Positions 35,371 through 43,709 of a stretch of DNA of 64,000 nt are shown piece after piece. Source of the DNA: Vallitalea okinawensis (lineage in GTDB: Bacteria > Bacillota > Clostridia > Lachnospirales > PQDH01); the NCBI RefSeq assembly GCF_002964605.1, contig NZ_PQDH01000009.1, positions 62,001 to 126,000 of the forward strand. The letters are read 5' to 3'. Under the pieces are notes generated by a model. It did no database searches. It saw nothing but the letters and a program-made list of their open reading frames with translations, and had not been told where the DNA came from. Positions within the stretch are counted from its first letter, which is position 1. Each line of letters starts with the position of its first letter. The position numbers and the translations under genes are program-made.

Positions 35371-36496
35371 CTAAATTCATTCCATTAACTTTGATATAGT
35401 CCATTGCTTCACTGTTGGATATTTTCAATTGAGCAGCCTCTGCTTCTTCCCACTTAGGTATATTGTCCCAGACCTCTTCTGGCAATTGATCTTCAATCAT
35501 TGTACCTGGATATTGCCACATCTGAGTGACTAAATCCGTTTGGATTTCATCAGAAATAAAATAGTCTAAAGCTAGGTAGCTTAACGCCTTCTTATCATCG
35601 GATATCTTATCAGGAATAACCATGATAAAACCACCGCCTTCTGTATTTCCCTCTTCTAGAAAAGTTGCTTTAATGGTATCAGGCAGTAATCCTTTATCCC
35701 TACTCCATAATGTATAATCAATAGCATACTCTGTAATCCATACTTCCTCAGATTTAAATTGTTGAAAGAGTACTGGTGGCTCAGATGCCATAGGGTCATA
35801 AAAGTACTGGTTGAAGTCTTCATAAGTATCAACGGCTTTCTTCCATCCCTCAGACTTAATAAGCTCATCTACAGGTAATGAAAAATCCGCTCCGTTAACA
35901 TTAAGGAATGTATAGATGAATTCTCTACCCCCAGCTGATTTTGCATCAGGTCTTATTACACCAATATGCCCTTTAAATTCTTCTCTTCTGTCATAAAACT
36001 CTTGCCACGATTTTGGTGGATTAGGTATCCTATCCGAGTTATAGAGAAGTCCTGATGCAGTATGCCAAAAAGTAGCTGCTTCTCCTTCTAGCTCAATACC
36101 CTGAGTCTTTTCACGATATTTAGGGTCTATCTTAGCCATATTAGGTACATTTTCTTCTGTTAGCTTTGCGAACTGGATATCCGATTGTTTCATGCCGTAA
36201 AACCCTTGAGGTTTTAAGAAAACTAAATGAATATCACCGTCTTTATTTTCACCCCATGCTTTTATCCGTTCTCTCATTTCTGGTTCCGATGAAACCACAT
36301 AATCAATCTCTATACCAAGCTCTTTCTCAGCTTTAGGTATGACCGTTTCCTTAAAAAATAACTGAAAATTAGCTCCTGAAGCCGTATCAACAAAGGTTAT
36401 TTTTTGACTAACTTCTTTTGAACTTTCTTCGCCACAGGCTACTAAAAAAATGATGAGAAAACAACCTATACAAAGTTTGATCAACCGATTCAACAT
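35360..36496 (-). CDS. ABC transporter solute-binding lipoprotein (YnjB/PotD-like)
   Basis: This 378-residue lipoprotein has a signal peptide ending in the lipobox LVAC with Cys21. The mature part is a two-lobe binding fold (KITFVDTASGANFQLFFKET; later ASGLLYNSDRIPNPPKSWQEF), similar to periplasmic proteins of the PotD/FbpA/YnjB group, which bind polyamines, ferric iron, thiamine or phosphonates. The ligand cannot be told from sequence. The neighbouring isomerase-like enzyme argues for a small polyol or sugar derivative (inference). The start at 36496 has an AGGGGTG site. Confidence 0.88.
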   Translation of the reverse strand: MLNRLIKLCIGCFLIIFLVACGEESSKEVSQKITFVDTASGANFQLFFKETVIPKAEKELGIEIDYVVSSEPEMRERIKAWGENKDGDIHLVFLKPQGFYGMKQSDIQFAKLTEENVPNMAKIDPKYREKTQGIELEGEAATFWHTASGLLYNSDRIPNPPKSWQEFYDRREEFKGHIGVIRPDAKSAGGREFIYTFLNVNGADFSLPVDELIKSEGWKKAVDTYEDFNQYFYDPMASEPPVLFQQFKSEEVWITEYAIDYTLWSRDKGLLPDTIKATFLEEGNTEGGGFIMVIPDKISDDKKALSYLALDYFISDEIQTDLVTQMWQYPGTMIEDQLPEEVWDNIPKWEEAEAAQLKISNSEAMDYIKVNGMNLDEE

Positions 36497-36508
36497 TGTA
36501 TTTCACCC

Positions 36509-37453
36509 CTAATCTTCTCTTAATTCTTTTATCTTGTTATTAACCTTCACGCCATTGTCATAAGCCCTTTTTAAGAATTCATCTTCTTTTCCATCTCGGC
36601 AAACAATCTCCATTGTTATGGGTAACTCATAAGGTGAAACAGCTACAAGACTAGCTAGCTCATCCCAATTCAAAATACCTTCATAAGGTATGCGGTGTAA
36701 GTCATGGGATGCTACTTTAACGTCATCTTTTAGATCCTCTTTGTTCCTGATGCCAACATTATCATTGAGATGCATAGCTATTAAACGATCTTTATACTTT
36801 CTCAATAACTCAAGAGGATCATCATCCATGGTTAAAATACCATGACCTGAGTCGTAGCAGAATCCAATAAAATCTTTATCATAGCGCTCAAATAAGAGAT
36901 CAAACTGGTTGATTTGATGTTGATTAGGTGTTCCTAAAAGATTTTCAACAGCTATCTTTATCCTCCTAGATTTGCAATACCATTCAAGTTCATCAAATGA
37001 TTTAAATACTTGGGTCCAGTAGCCCTTAGTAAACTCTTCTGACTCCTCCATGGCTACATAAGGTAATTGCATATGTAAGACTATTTCCTTGGCGCCAATC
37101 CGTTGTGCTAAATCTACTCTATTTTTGATTAACTCTACTCCTGCTAAACGGTTGTATTCATTTTCTGACGTATAGTCTTTTCTATTGTCATATGTATTTC
37201 TATATTTGTACTTACCATCTTCATTAGGTCTCTTTCCACCTTCTGTAGCGTGAACAGCTTTTACCTTTAAGTTATACTTTTCTAACCATTCTTGTATCTG
37301 ATCCATTTCATGTATGGAATAAATATGATTTCCGTCCCAATCATGGCACCAATGAATATGGCTAAAAGAAGCTTCCGATATCTTTTTTAATATTTTCTCT
37401 ATTTCATAGGTACTAGGTATCTCATTCATATAATCTGTACTAAGTGCTATCAT
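36509..37453 (-). CDS. Sugar phosphate isomerase/epimerase family TIM barrel
   Basis: This roughly 314-residue protein is of the AP-endonuclease-2-like TIM-barrel superfamily. Metal-binding residues are suggested by AVENLLGTP (Glu), CYDSGHG (Asp, His), MHLNDN (His) and ITMEIV near the end (Glu), as in xylose-isomerase-like epimerases. It leads the operon isomerase, binding protein, two permeases, ATPase, MFS, implying that it acts on the imported compound. The start at 37453 has AAGGGGG six bases upstream. The substrate is unknown. Confidence 0.85.
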   Translation of the reverse strand: MIALSTDYMNEIPSTYEIEKILKKISEASFSHIHWCHDWDGNHIYSIHEMDQIQEWLEKYNLKVKAVHATEGGKRPNEDGKYKYRNTYDNRKDYTSENEYNRLAGVELIKNRVDLAQRIGAKEIVLHMQLPYVAMEESEEFTKGYWTQVFKSFDELEWYCKSRRIKIAVENLLGTPNQHQINQFDLLFERYDKDFIGFCYDSGHGILTMDDDPLELLRKYKDRLIAMHLNDNVGIRNKEDLKDDVKVASHDLHRIPYEGILNWDELASLVAVSPYELPITMEIVCRDGKEDEFLKRAYDNGVKVNNKIKELRED

Positions 37454-37544
37454 AGCCATCCCCCTTACGAAACTGATTTTCTTTCTTTCATATTAATACA
37501 GAGGAGAAAAAGATGAAATAGAAAAACTAAAGACCTAAGGGGTA

Positions 37545-37572
37545 AAAAATAAAGAAGTGAATTAAATTCACT
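37545..37572 (-). terminator. Weak terminator after the second binding-protein gene
   Basis: On the minus strand AGTGAATT/AATTCACT overlaps the stop codon region and is followed by TCTTTATTTTTT. AT-rich, so efficiency is uncertain. Confidence 0.45.
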
Positions 37573-38905
37573 CCTTGATATAACATTTATATTCAAAATG
37601 TTTCTTAATGGATTTTTGAAATTGTAAAGCAGCCTCTTCCGGTTCTTTTAAACCTAACTCCACATCCTGAATAGCATCAAAATAAGCTTGATATATGATA
37701 TTGAACTCATCGTCATTGGGCAAGAATGAAGTATAATCTAAAGTGTACATCAAATCATTAAGGAACTGATTCTCTTTGAACTTCTCCGATTCTCTTCCAC
37801 TCTTTGTAACAGGTAGGTGATATGTTTCCACCGCATGTAATGCTTGCGCTTCAGGGTTATTGCCATATTCCAGAAGCTTATAAGCTATATCTTTATTTTC
37901 ACTGATACTTGTTACAGTATAAACTAACGGATGGGAAATGGTTATTGGTTTACCAGAATCTTTAGCCGCAGGTATTAACATAGGTACATAGTTATCGAGT
38001 ATTTTATTAAGATCTGCACCACTTTCCGTAACCAAATCATACATAGTATAGGTTGCTCCATAATAAAATAATACATCACCTCGAATCACTATCTCATTGA
38101 TCTGCTCCCAGTTTTTTAATGTATTATCCGTAGGTAATACTCCCTTTTCCCTAGCTATATCATAATAATATTCTAAAGATTTTAATAATCCTGACTGTGA
38201 GATGGTTACCTCACCATTATCTTCATCGTAATAAAATGCTCCGAAGTTTTTAGCCATCATATAAAAAGCTTGGCCATTAACCGGACGATGTAATATACCA
38301 TTGGTAACGATCCCTTTCTTAACGGCATCCTCAGCTATTTCTGTCATATCGTTTAATGTAAATTGCCCTTTTTTAATCTGATTAGGTAATTCAGTAATTG
38401 CTTCTTCATCCCAACCTAACTCAAGTAATTTCTCCTTATTAGCTAAAATCAGTTGTACTTCAAAGTCTTGAAGTATACCCCATTTGTTACCTTGCCACTC
38501 TACTGATTGCCATAAGGTACTGTAAACATCCTGAAATGTATCTTTCTCAGTCAACTCATCTAGTGGAACGATATAGCCATCAGATGCAAGCCACCCGATA
38601 TCTTCATGACCTATTATGAAAATATCTAACCCCTCATTCTCATATCTTTCTTTGAAGATTTCATCATAATCATCCCATAACTGACCGGTATACTTTTCAA
38701 CTTCAACCTCAACGATCTTATTCATACCTTCATTTTTGAATTCTTCATTGATTTTGGATGCTGCATCAATGAGATTATTAACCCTTGTTTCTTCAAACCC
38801 AAAAGATAATACTTTAATGGTTATCACTTCTGGATCTTTGCTACCCTTTCCAATACACCCAACTTGCAAAGATATTATAAGTAATACGAATAATATCTTT
38901 CTCAT
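37568..38905 (-). CDS. ABC transporter solute-binding lipoprotein (family 1)
   Basis: This roughly 445-residue lipoprotein has a signal peptide and a lipobox with Cys at about residue 17 (SLQVGC). The mature part is a family-1 carbohydrate-type binding fold (FIIGHEDIGWLASDGYIVPLDE). It has no permeases of its own nearby: the operon downstream encodes a different binding protein. Its promoter region faces a YesM/YesN-type two-component system, so it may supply ligand to that sensor or to permeases elsewhere (inference). The start at 38905 was chosen because GGGGGTAGAAGG precedes it. Confidence 0.86.
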   Translation of the reverse strand: MRKILFVLLIISLQVGCIGKGSKDPEVITIKVLSFGFEETRVNNLIDAASKINEEFKNEGMNKIVEVEVEKYTGQLWDDYDEIFKERYENEGLDIFIIGHEDIGWLASDGYIVPLDELTEKDTFQDVYSTLWQSVEWQGNKWGILQDFEVQLILANKEKLLELGWDEEAITELPNQIKKGQFTLNDMTEIAEDAVKKGIVTNGILHRPVNGQAFYMMAKNFGAFYYDEDNGEVTISQSGLLKSLEYYYDIAREKGVLPTDNTLKNWEQINEIVIRGDVLFYYGATYTMYDLVTESGADLNKILDNYVPMLIPAAKDSGKPITISHPLVYTVTSISENKDIAYKLLEYGNNPEAQALHAVETYHLPVTKSGRESEKFKENQFLNDLMYTLDYTSFLPNDDEFNIIYQAYFDAIQDVELGLKEPEEAALQFQKSIKKHFEYKCYIKE

Positions 38906-38916
38906 ACCTTCTACCC

Positions 38917-38961
38917 CCATAAAATCTCATATTTTGCTATCATTATACCACAAAATCTCAT
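38917..38961 (-). promoter_or_regulatory. Direct repeat flanking the binding-protein promoter
   Basis: ATGAGATTTTATGG (38917-38930, minus strand) and ATGAGATTTTGTGG (38948-38961) match at 13 of 14 positions and are 31 bases apart, about three helical turns. They flank the -10 box. AraC-type regulators such as the divergent response regulator often bind direct repeats. Confidence 0.5.
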
Positions 38962-38969
38962 GCTCACAA
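38942..38969 (-). promoter_or_regulatory. Promoter of the family-1 binding-protein gene
   Basis: On the minus strand TTGTGA (38964-38969), 16 bases, and a perfect TATAAT (38942-38947), about 37 bases before the start codon. Confidence 0.6.
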
Positions 38970-39033
38970 CATTGAAATCTAGAATTTGCTATGTTAAAAT
39001 ATTCATAAAATCACTAAGAAATAAATTAATCTC

Positions 39034-39155
39034 GTAGAGTCAAGCACACAATGGGTTCTATTACGCCGGCTGGGAAGACCTCCATGTCTTTGACAGCCGG
39101 GCTCACCGTCCATGGTTCGCTACTCCATAGAACCCATTATGTGCTTTCTGTATGA
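39034..39155 (-). repeat. Dispersed copy of the structured hairpin repeat
   Basis: The inverted core 39042-39146 is 105 bases, the same length as copy 3 at 707-811, and the flank GACTCTAC (39034-39041, minus strand) is shared. All 20 pairs of the terminal stem form. Relative to copy 3, positions 5 and 6 of the stem change from G-C and T-A to A-T and C-G, and an inner pair from A-T to G-C, always on both arms. It lies in the divergent promoter region between the binding protein and the histidine kinase. Confidence 0.88.
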
Positions 39156-39263
39156 AATTGACCGAGTTATTAAAAGTCGCTACGTCTTTTTAAGGAAGTT
39201 TGAATGTTAAGAAAGATAAAAGCGACTAATATCATATAAATCAGAGATAGTGAGGGGTTGGCT

Positions 39264-40913
39264 ATGAGAAGGAAGAGCATTCATAAACAGATTTTAAGAA
39301 ATCAATTGCTTTTATCCGTTATTACGATCATTATGATTTATTTGTCAGCTTACTTGATTCTTTATTTTACAATGATGCATAATGCCAATCAACGCTTAGA
39401 GAGTAATATTCAATTTATCGATAACTATGTGGATAGTTTTTTTAAGGGTTATGAAGAAAAATGGTCCATCATTAATGCTAATCAGGATTTAAGAAATTAC
39501 ATTGTTCATAGTAATGAAATTAGCAGTTATGAGGAAACTCATCTGTTCTATACATCCATCGAGTACATGTTTAATTTTAGCGATGAGACTTCTCTCAATA
39601 TCAATAATTTAACGCAGCAAGTTTTCCCACCAACCAACACAACGATACCTAATAACCTGGCTGAGCATTTGAAAAATGATACAACCCAGAACATCTTCCT
39701 GTCAGAGGATTCATCTACTCTTAATTACGCTCTAGGTTTATATAATTTTACTGAAACAGATTTAATAGGCTCTGTTAACTTTGCAATACCTATTGAAAAT
39801 TTTATTTCTTACTTTGATAATAAAGTTCCTACCGGAATGACCATTGCTATTTATGATCATGCAGAGCGTATTATTTATACAACACTGACTAATGATTTAC
39901 ATGGATATAAAGAATATTTTTTAACAAAAGAAAAATCATCTGAAAAAACGGGACTAAAAATTTATGCTGTTTTGAATACACAAAGCGAACTGGATAACCT
40001 CTATCGTTTTGGTATGCTACTTTTACCAATTATCATCATTATATTATTAATCAATATCTTTTTATCCTATAATATTTCTGCCAAGATTGTCTTTCCCATA
40101 AAATCTCTCATTGCTTCTATCAAAAGGGCTGAACAAGGAGATATTACCTATTCACACCCCTTTTATGATCTAGAGGAGATTGAAGATTTATCTCAATCTT
40201 ATGATCAGATGATTAACAAAATCAACCATCTTATGGAAAAGAACCACAAAATTAATCTTCTAAAAGTAGAATCTCAACTTAGTGCACTACAGCAAAAAAT
40301 TGATCCACATTTTTTATTCAACACATTGGAACTGATTAGCAGTCAAGCCGTTTTAGAAGATGCGAAATCAACAAGTGTCATGACCCAGAAACTAGGTAAT
40401 CTCTTTAGATATAATCTAAGAGCTCCAGACACCATCTCCTTGGGTCGAGAGCTTAAATATATTAAAGATTATCTCTATTTACAGAAAATAAGATTTGATC
40501 ATGAACTCATGTTTGAATTTAATATTTGTGAAGATATTTCACATTATAAAGTACCTCAACTCACATTACAGCCTTTGATTGAAAACTGTATTAAACATGG
40601 CTTTAATGATTTAGGTTCTGAAGAATATCGCATATCAATAAAAACAACTAAGTCCAAAAATAATATCTATATTATTGTCCACGATAATGGAAAAGGAATA
40701 AAGCCTGATTCACTCAAGGAAATCAATAATTCCATCCATATGGATGTTAATAATTTTCAATATTTTATTTCAAGGAAAGAGCATATTGGGCTTAGAAATG
40801 TTAATGCAAGGCTATGCCTTCAGTACCGTATCAAAACTGCATTGAAGGTGTATAGTAAGGTGAATAAAGGAACAACAATCGTTATCAAACTTCCAGAAAT
40901 GAAAGACCAATAG
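39264..40913 (+). CDS. Sensor histidine kinase, YesM/LytS type
   Basis: This 549-residue membrane kinase has helices near residues 13-35 and 245-270 that enclose an extracellular sensor of about 210 residues. A HAMP-like linker follows, then a His_kinase domain with the phospho-acceptor IDPHFLFNTLE and an ATPase with N box (LIENCIKHGF) and DNGKGI. It pairs with the response regulator 11 bases downstream. Such pairs usually control neighbouring carbohydrate importers. The start is ATG 39264 with GAGGGG six bases upstream rather than TTG 39258. Confidence 0.93.
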   Translation: MRRKSIHKQILRNQLLLSVITIIMIYLSAYLILYFTMMHNANQRLESNIQFIDNYVDSFFKGYEEKWSIINANQDLRNYIVHSNEISSYEETHLFYTSIEYMFNFSDETSLNINNLTQQVFPPTNTTIPNNLAEHLKNDTTQNIFLSEDSSTLNYALGLYNFTETDLIGSVNFAIPIENFISYFDNKVPTGMTIAIYDHAERIIYTTLTNDLHGYKEYFLTKEKSSEKTGLKIYAVLNTQSELDNLYRFGMLLLPIIIIILLINIFLSYNISAKIVFPIKSLIASIKRAEQGDITYSHPFYDLEEIEDLSQSYDQMINKINHLMEKNHKINLLKVESQLSALQQKIDPHFLFNTLELISSQAVLEDAKSTSVMTQKLGNLFRYNLRAPDTISLGRELKYIKDYLYLQKIRFDHELMFEFNICEDISHYKVPQLTLQPLIENCIKHGFNDLGSEEYRISIKTTKSKNNIYIIVHDNGKGIKPDSLKEINNSIHMDVNNFQYFISRKEHIGLRNVNARLCLQYRIKTALKVYSKVNKGTTIVIKLPEMKDQ

Positions 40914-40924
40914 GGGGTGTCTAA

Positions 40925-42484
40925 ATGTTAAAGGTATTAATTGTTGATGATAATAGTCTAATCAGAAAAAGTATTATAGCTCGTATGAATTGGGATGAAT
41001 TAGATATGAAGGTAATCGGTGAAGCTGAAAACGGCAAAGAGGCTTTGGACCGCATCATGACTTTTCATCCAGATATTATTGTAACAGACATTAAGATGCC
41101 TATTGCTGATGGTTTCTCCATTATCGAAAAGACAAAGGAGATCCTACCCAATCTACAATATATCATCATTAGTGGATACGATGACTTCCAGTATGCCAAA
41201 AAAGCCATTACCTATAATGTGATTAATTATATTTTAAAGCCTATTAATGATGAGGAATTAACGGAAGCCCTTATGACTGCTAGTAAAAATATTAGGCATT
41301 TTGATCACCTCGCCAAGAAAGAAACCACTTTAGATATGATGCTCAATGAAAACTCAAGAAGAAATATCGAAGAAGCTTTTAAATCCTATTTCAACAACGA
41401 AATGAGCTTTATACAATTAAATCAAACCATCCAGTTTAATGAATGGGTATTTGATCAACCCTTTGTCTTCTGTTTTACACTGAACTTAGTCAAACCCTAT
41501 AGTAGAAAAGCTTTTGAAATGAGTGTTAAGGAGATTGAAGCGATCGAATCTTTAACAGAAGATTTATTGACTCACTCTAAATGTAGATTCATACCTATCA
41601 ATAAGAACATCTTCTTAGGTATTATTAACATGCCAACAGATTATGTTTTGACACATCATACAATGACTCATTTGGCTAATGAAATTAATGCTATTATCCA
41701 TGTAGAAGATCAATCTGCAAAACTCTTCTATGGCTTTTCTAGAACTTTGTTAACCGAAGATTTGAATCAAGCATTTAAAGAGACCATGGATGTTATGTAT
41801 CAACGATACGCTCAAGTAAATGAATTGAATGTTTATTACTCAACAGATTATAATATAAAGACGAATACCTTTATACCTAAAGAAGAATTAATAGTAGCAC
41901 TTAAACTACAACTTTATGCAGAAGCAAAGACTATCATAAAAAGTACACTTGTCAATTTAGAGAACAATCCTACTGTTATCAAAAACACCATAAGTGAACT
42001 CTTTGATATGATTGATGAGCACATCAAGCAATTCACCAGTTTGGATCTTGTAAATCAGTTCAACAAAGAATTTTTTATTTTACAGTTTTATAATTTGCAG
42101 CAGATTCTTGATACCATTAATAACTTACTAGATCAGCTATCCCATGAGAAGCTGGATATTAATCTGAGAGCTTTAGTTGTTGATTATATTAACACTCACT
42201 TTACTAATAATTTGACTCTACGAAGTTTAGGTACTCTGTTTCATGTTAATCATATTTATTTAGGTCAGCTCATCAAAAAAGAAACAGGAACTTCCTTTAA
42301 CAAATACTTAAATAACTTAAGAATTAACTATGCTAAGGATTTAATCCATAAAAATAGATCCATTGTATTAAAGGATCTAGCCTACAATTTAGGCTACACC
42401 GATGCTCATTACTTTACCAAAGTATTTAAAAACCACACTTCCATGACACCTACGGAATATAAGAACTCCTTTTTAAAACCCTAA
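40925..42484 (+). CDS. Response regulator with AraC-type DNA-binding domain, YesN type
   Basis: This 519-residue regulator has an N-terminal receiver (LIVDDNSLIRKSII; phosphorylated Asp55 in IIVTDIKMP; Lys in YILKPIND), a long central region of about 270 residues, and a C-terminal AraC double helix-turn-helix (LTLRSLGTLFHVNHIYLGQL; then LKDLAYNLGYTDAHYFTKVF). It is the cognate of the upstream kinase. The likely target is the divergent binding-protein promoter, which carries a 14-base direct repeat. Its stop codon lies inside a hairpin shared with the convergent gene. Confidence 0.94.
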   Translation: MLKVLIVDDNSLIRKSIIARMNWDELDMKVIGEAENGKEALDRIMTFHPDIIVTDIKMPIADGFSIIEKTKEILPNLQYIIISGYDDFQYAKKAITYNVINYILKPINDEELTEALMTASKNIRHFDHLAKKETTLDMMLNENSRRNIEEAFKSYFNNEMSFIQLNQTIQFNEWVFDQPFVFCFTLNLVKPYSRKAFEMSVKEIEAIESLTEDLLTHSKCRFIPINKNIFLGIINMPTDYVLTHHTMTHLANEINAIIHVEDQSAKLFYGFSRTLLTEDLNQAFKETMDVMYQRYAQVNELNVYYSTDYNIKTNTFIPKEELIVALKLQLYAEAKTIIKSTLVNLENNPTVIKNTISELFDMIDEHIKQFTSLDLVNQFNKEFFILQFYNLQQILDTINNLLDQLSHEKLDINLRALVVDYINTHFTNNLTLRSLGTLFHVNHIYLGQLIKKETGTSFNKYLNNLRINYAKDLIHKNRSIVLKDLAYNLGYTDAHYFTKVFKNHTSMTPTEYKNSFLKP

Positions 42485-42501
42485 GACAAGATCTTAGGGT
42501 T
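42477..42501. terminator. Hairpin between convergent genes, overlapping both stop codons
   Basis: AACCCTAAGA pairs perfectly with TCTTAGGGTT around a five-base loop. The stops of the response regulator (42482-42484) and of the lipoprotein (42494-42496) both fall inside. The minus-strand side has a modest T run. Confidence 0.6.
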
Positions 42502-43381
42502 CTAAACTTCTACTAGCTATTTCAGGATGGTCCATTAACCATCTTTCTACAACTTTTTCTGTATGGATTTCCTCTTCATTCTCAAGCTTGTTGAGCAAAT
42601 TATTAAGTTCCCAATCGTAAAGATAGAATGCATCGATGATAGATGCGACTTCTGGATTAGATTGGTGAAAGGTTGTATTAACCACTGTATGAATTTCTTC
42701 TGGTTTACCGTAGCTTCTCTTATAATCCTCAAGAAAACGCATGTCATACTCATCCAGCATATAATGAGGAGAATAACCTGCTATAACAAGCCACTCTTCA
42801 TCCTCATAAGAAGTAGATAATATATTTTCTAGTTGTACTTCAGTGACCATTTGTATGGTATAATCCAGTTCATATTTTTTCAGGGTTTTTAGTGTCAATT
42901 CATACAAGTAATCAAAACCGATGACACAATAGATGACGCCATTGGTTTTATGTTGATAGAAGTCCAACTCTCCTATATCTCCAATGGTTGTATAGCCAGG
43001 TACTAAAAGCCCTTTACTGTAATGTTCACTGTTAGGACCTAAGTCAATAACTTTATCACCTAAACTCTTGAATGCATTGTAGTCCGTTATATATAACCAA
43101 AGGGAATTACTTACATTCACACTGTTAGTACCTAGGGATTCAAATAGATTTTCATCTTTGTTCTCTACTTTTACGCGATAGTTCTGATCTTCTAAGATTT
43201 CTTTTAAAACGTAGGATGAGGCTACAGAAGATGGGTAACTACGGCATCCAATGACAATATCCCATTGTTCTTTAACTTCCTCCTCTGGTTGCTGTTGTTC
43301 ACAACCATATAAAGAAAAACAACATACAGTAATTAATGCAAAAAAAATAATAACTATAAAGACTTGTTTTGATTTCATCAT
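42494..43381 (-). CDS. OpuAC/ProX-like lipoprotein without a transporter
   Basis: This roughly 295-residue lipoprotein has the lipobox SLYGC with Cys at about residue 27. The mature domain resembles glycine-betaine binding proteins of the OpuAC type: ASSYVLKEILEDQNYRVKV near the start and the C-terminal PEVASIIDAFYLYDWELNNLLNK followed by VERWLMDHPEIA. No permease or ATPase of that family is nearby, so it may be a stand-alone receptor or serve a distant transporter. The start at 43381 (tandem ATG) has GGAG six bases upstream. It follows crh by 70 bases. Confidence 0.75.
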   Translation of the reverse strand: MMKSKQVFIVIIFFALITVCCFSLYGCEQQQPEEEVKEQWDIVIGCRSYPSSVASSYVLKEILEDQNYRVKVENKDENLFESLGTNSVNVSNSLWLYITDYNAFKSLGDKVIDLGPNSEHYSKGLLVPGYTTIGDIGELDFYQHKTNGVIYCVIGFDYLYELTLKTLKKYELDYTIQMVTEVQLENILSTSYEDEEWLVIAGYSPHYMLDEYDMRFLEDYKRSYGKPEEIHTVVNTTFHQSNPEVASIIDAFYLYDWELNNLLNKLENEEEIHTEKVVERWLMDHPEIASRSLEP

Positions 43382-43451
43382 CTTCCACTCCAAGTTCATT
43401 AGAAATTAGATGGTTATCTTTATAGCTATTATTTGTAATTTTTCATTAAAA

Positions 43452-43709
43452 TTATTCTTTGTCACCTAAAAATTTAACGATCTCTTCCATTGCTTGTTCT
43501 TCATCTTCACCATTAGTTGTCACGATAATCGTTTCACCTTCAATAACACCAAGAGACATCATACCCATTATACTCTTTGCATTTACCTTTTTATCTTGCA
43601 TATGCACATACACTTGACAATTAAACTTACTTGCTACTTGTACAAAAAGTGCAGCTGGTCTTGCCTCAAGTCCTTCTGGTATTTTTACTTTGATTTGTCT
43701 TTCTATCAT
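43452..43709 (-). CDS. crh: Crh-like HPr-family protein with Glu at position 15
   Basis: This 85-residue HPr-fold protein has GLEARPAALFVQ: the active-site His15 of HPr is replaced by Glu15, as Gln15 replaces it in Bacillus Crh. It therefore cannot take phosphate from enzyme I. Ser46 is kept in NAKSIMGMMSLGV, the site phosphorylated by HPr kinase, so a catabolite-control role with CcpA is expected. It ends murB-rapZ-yvcK-whiA-crh and overlaps whiA by four bases. The order matches the Bacillus yvcJ-yvcK-yvcL-crh cluster. HprK is encoded at 53474-54427. Confidence 0.9.
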   Translation of the reverse strand: MIERQIKVKIPEGLEARPAALFVQVASKFNCQVYVHMQDKKVNAKSIMGMMSLGVIEGETIIVTTNGEDEEQAMEEIVKFLGDKE

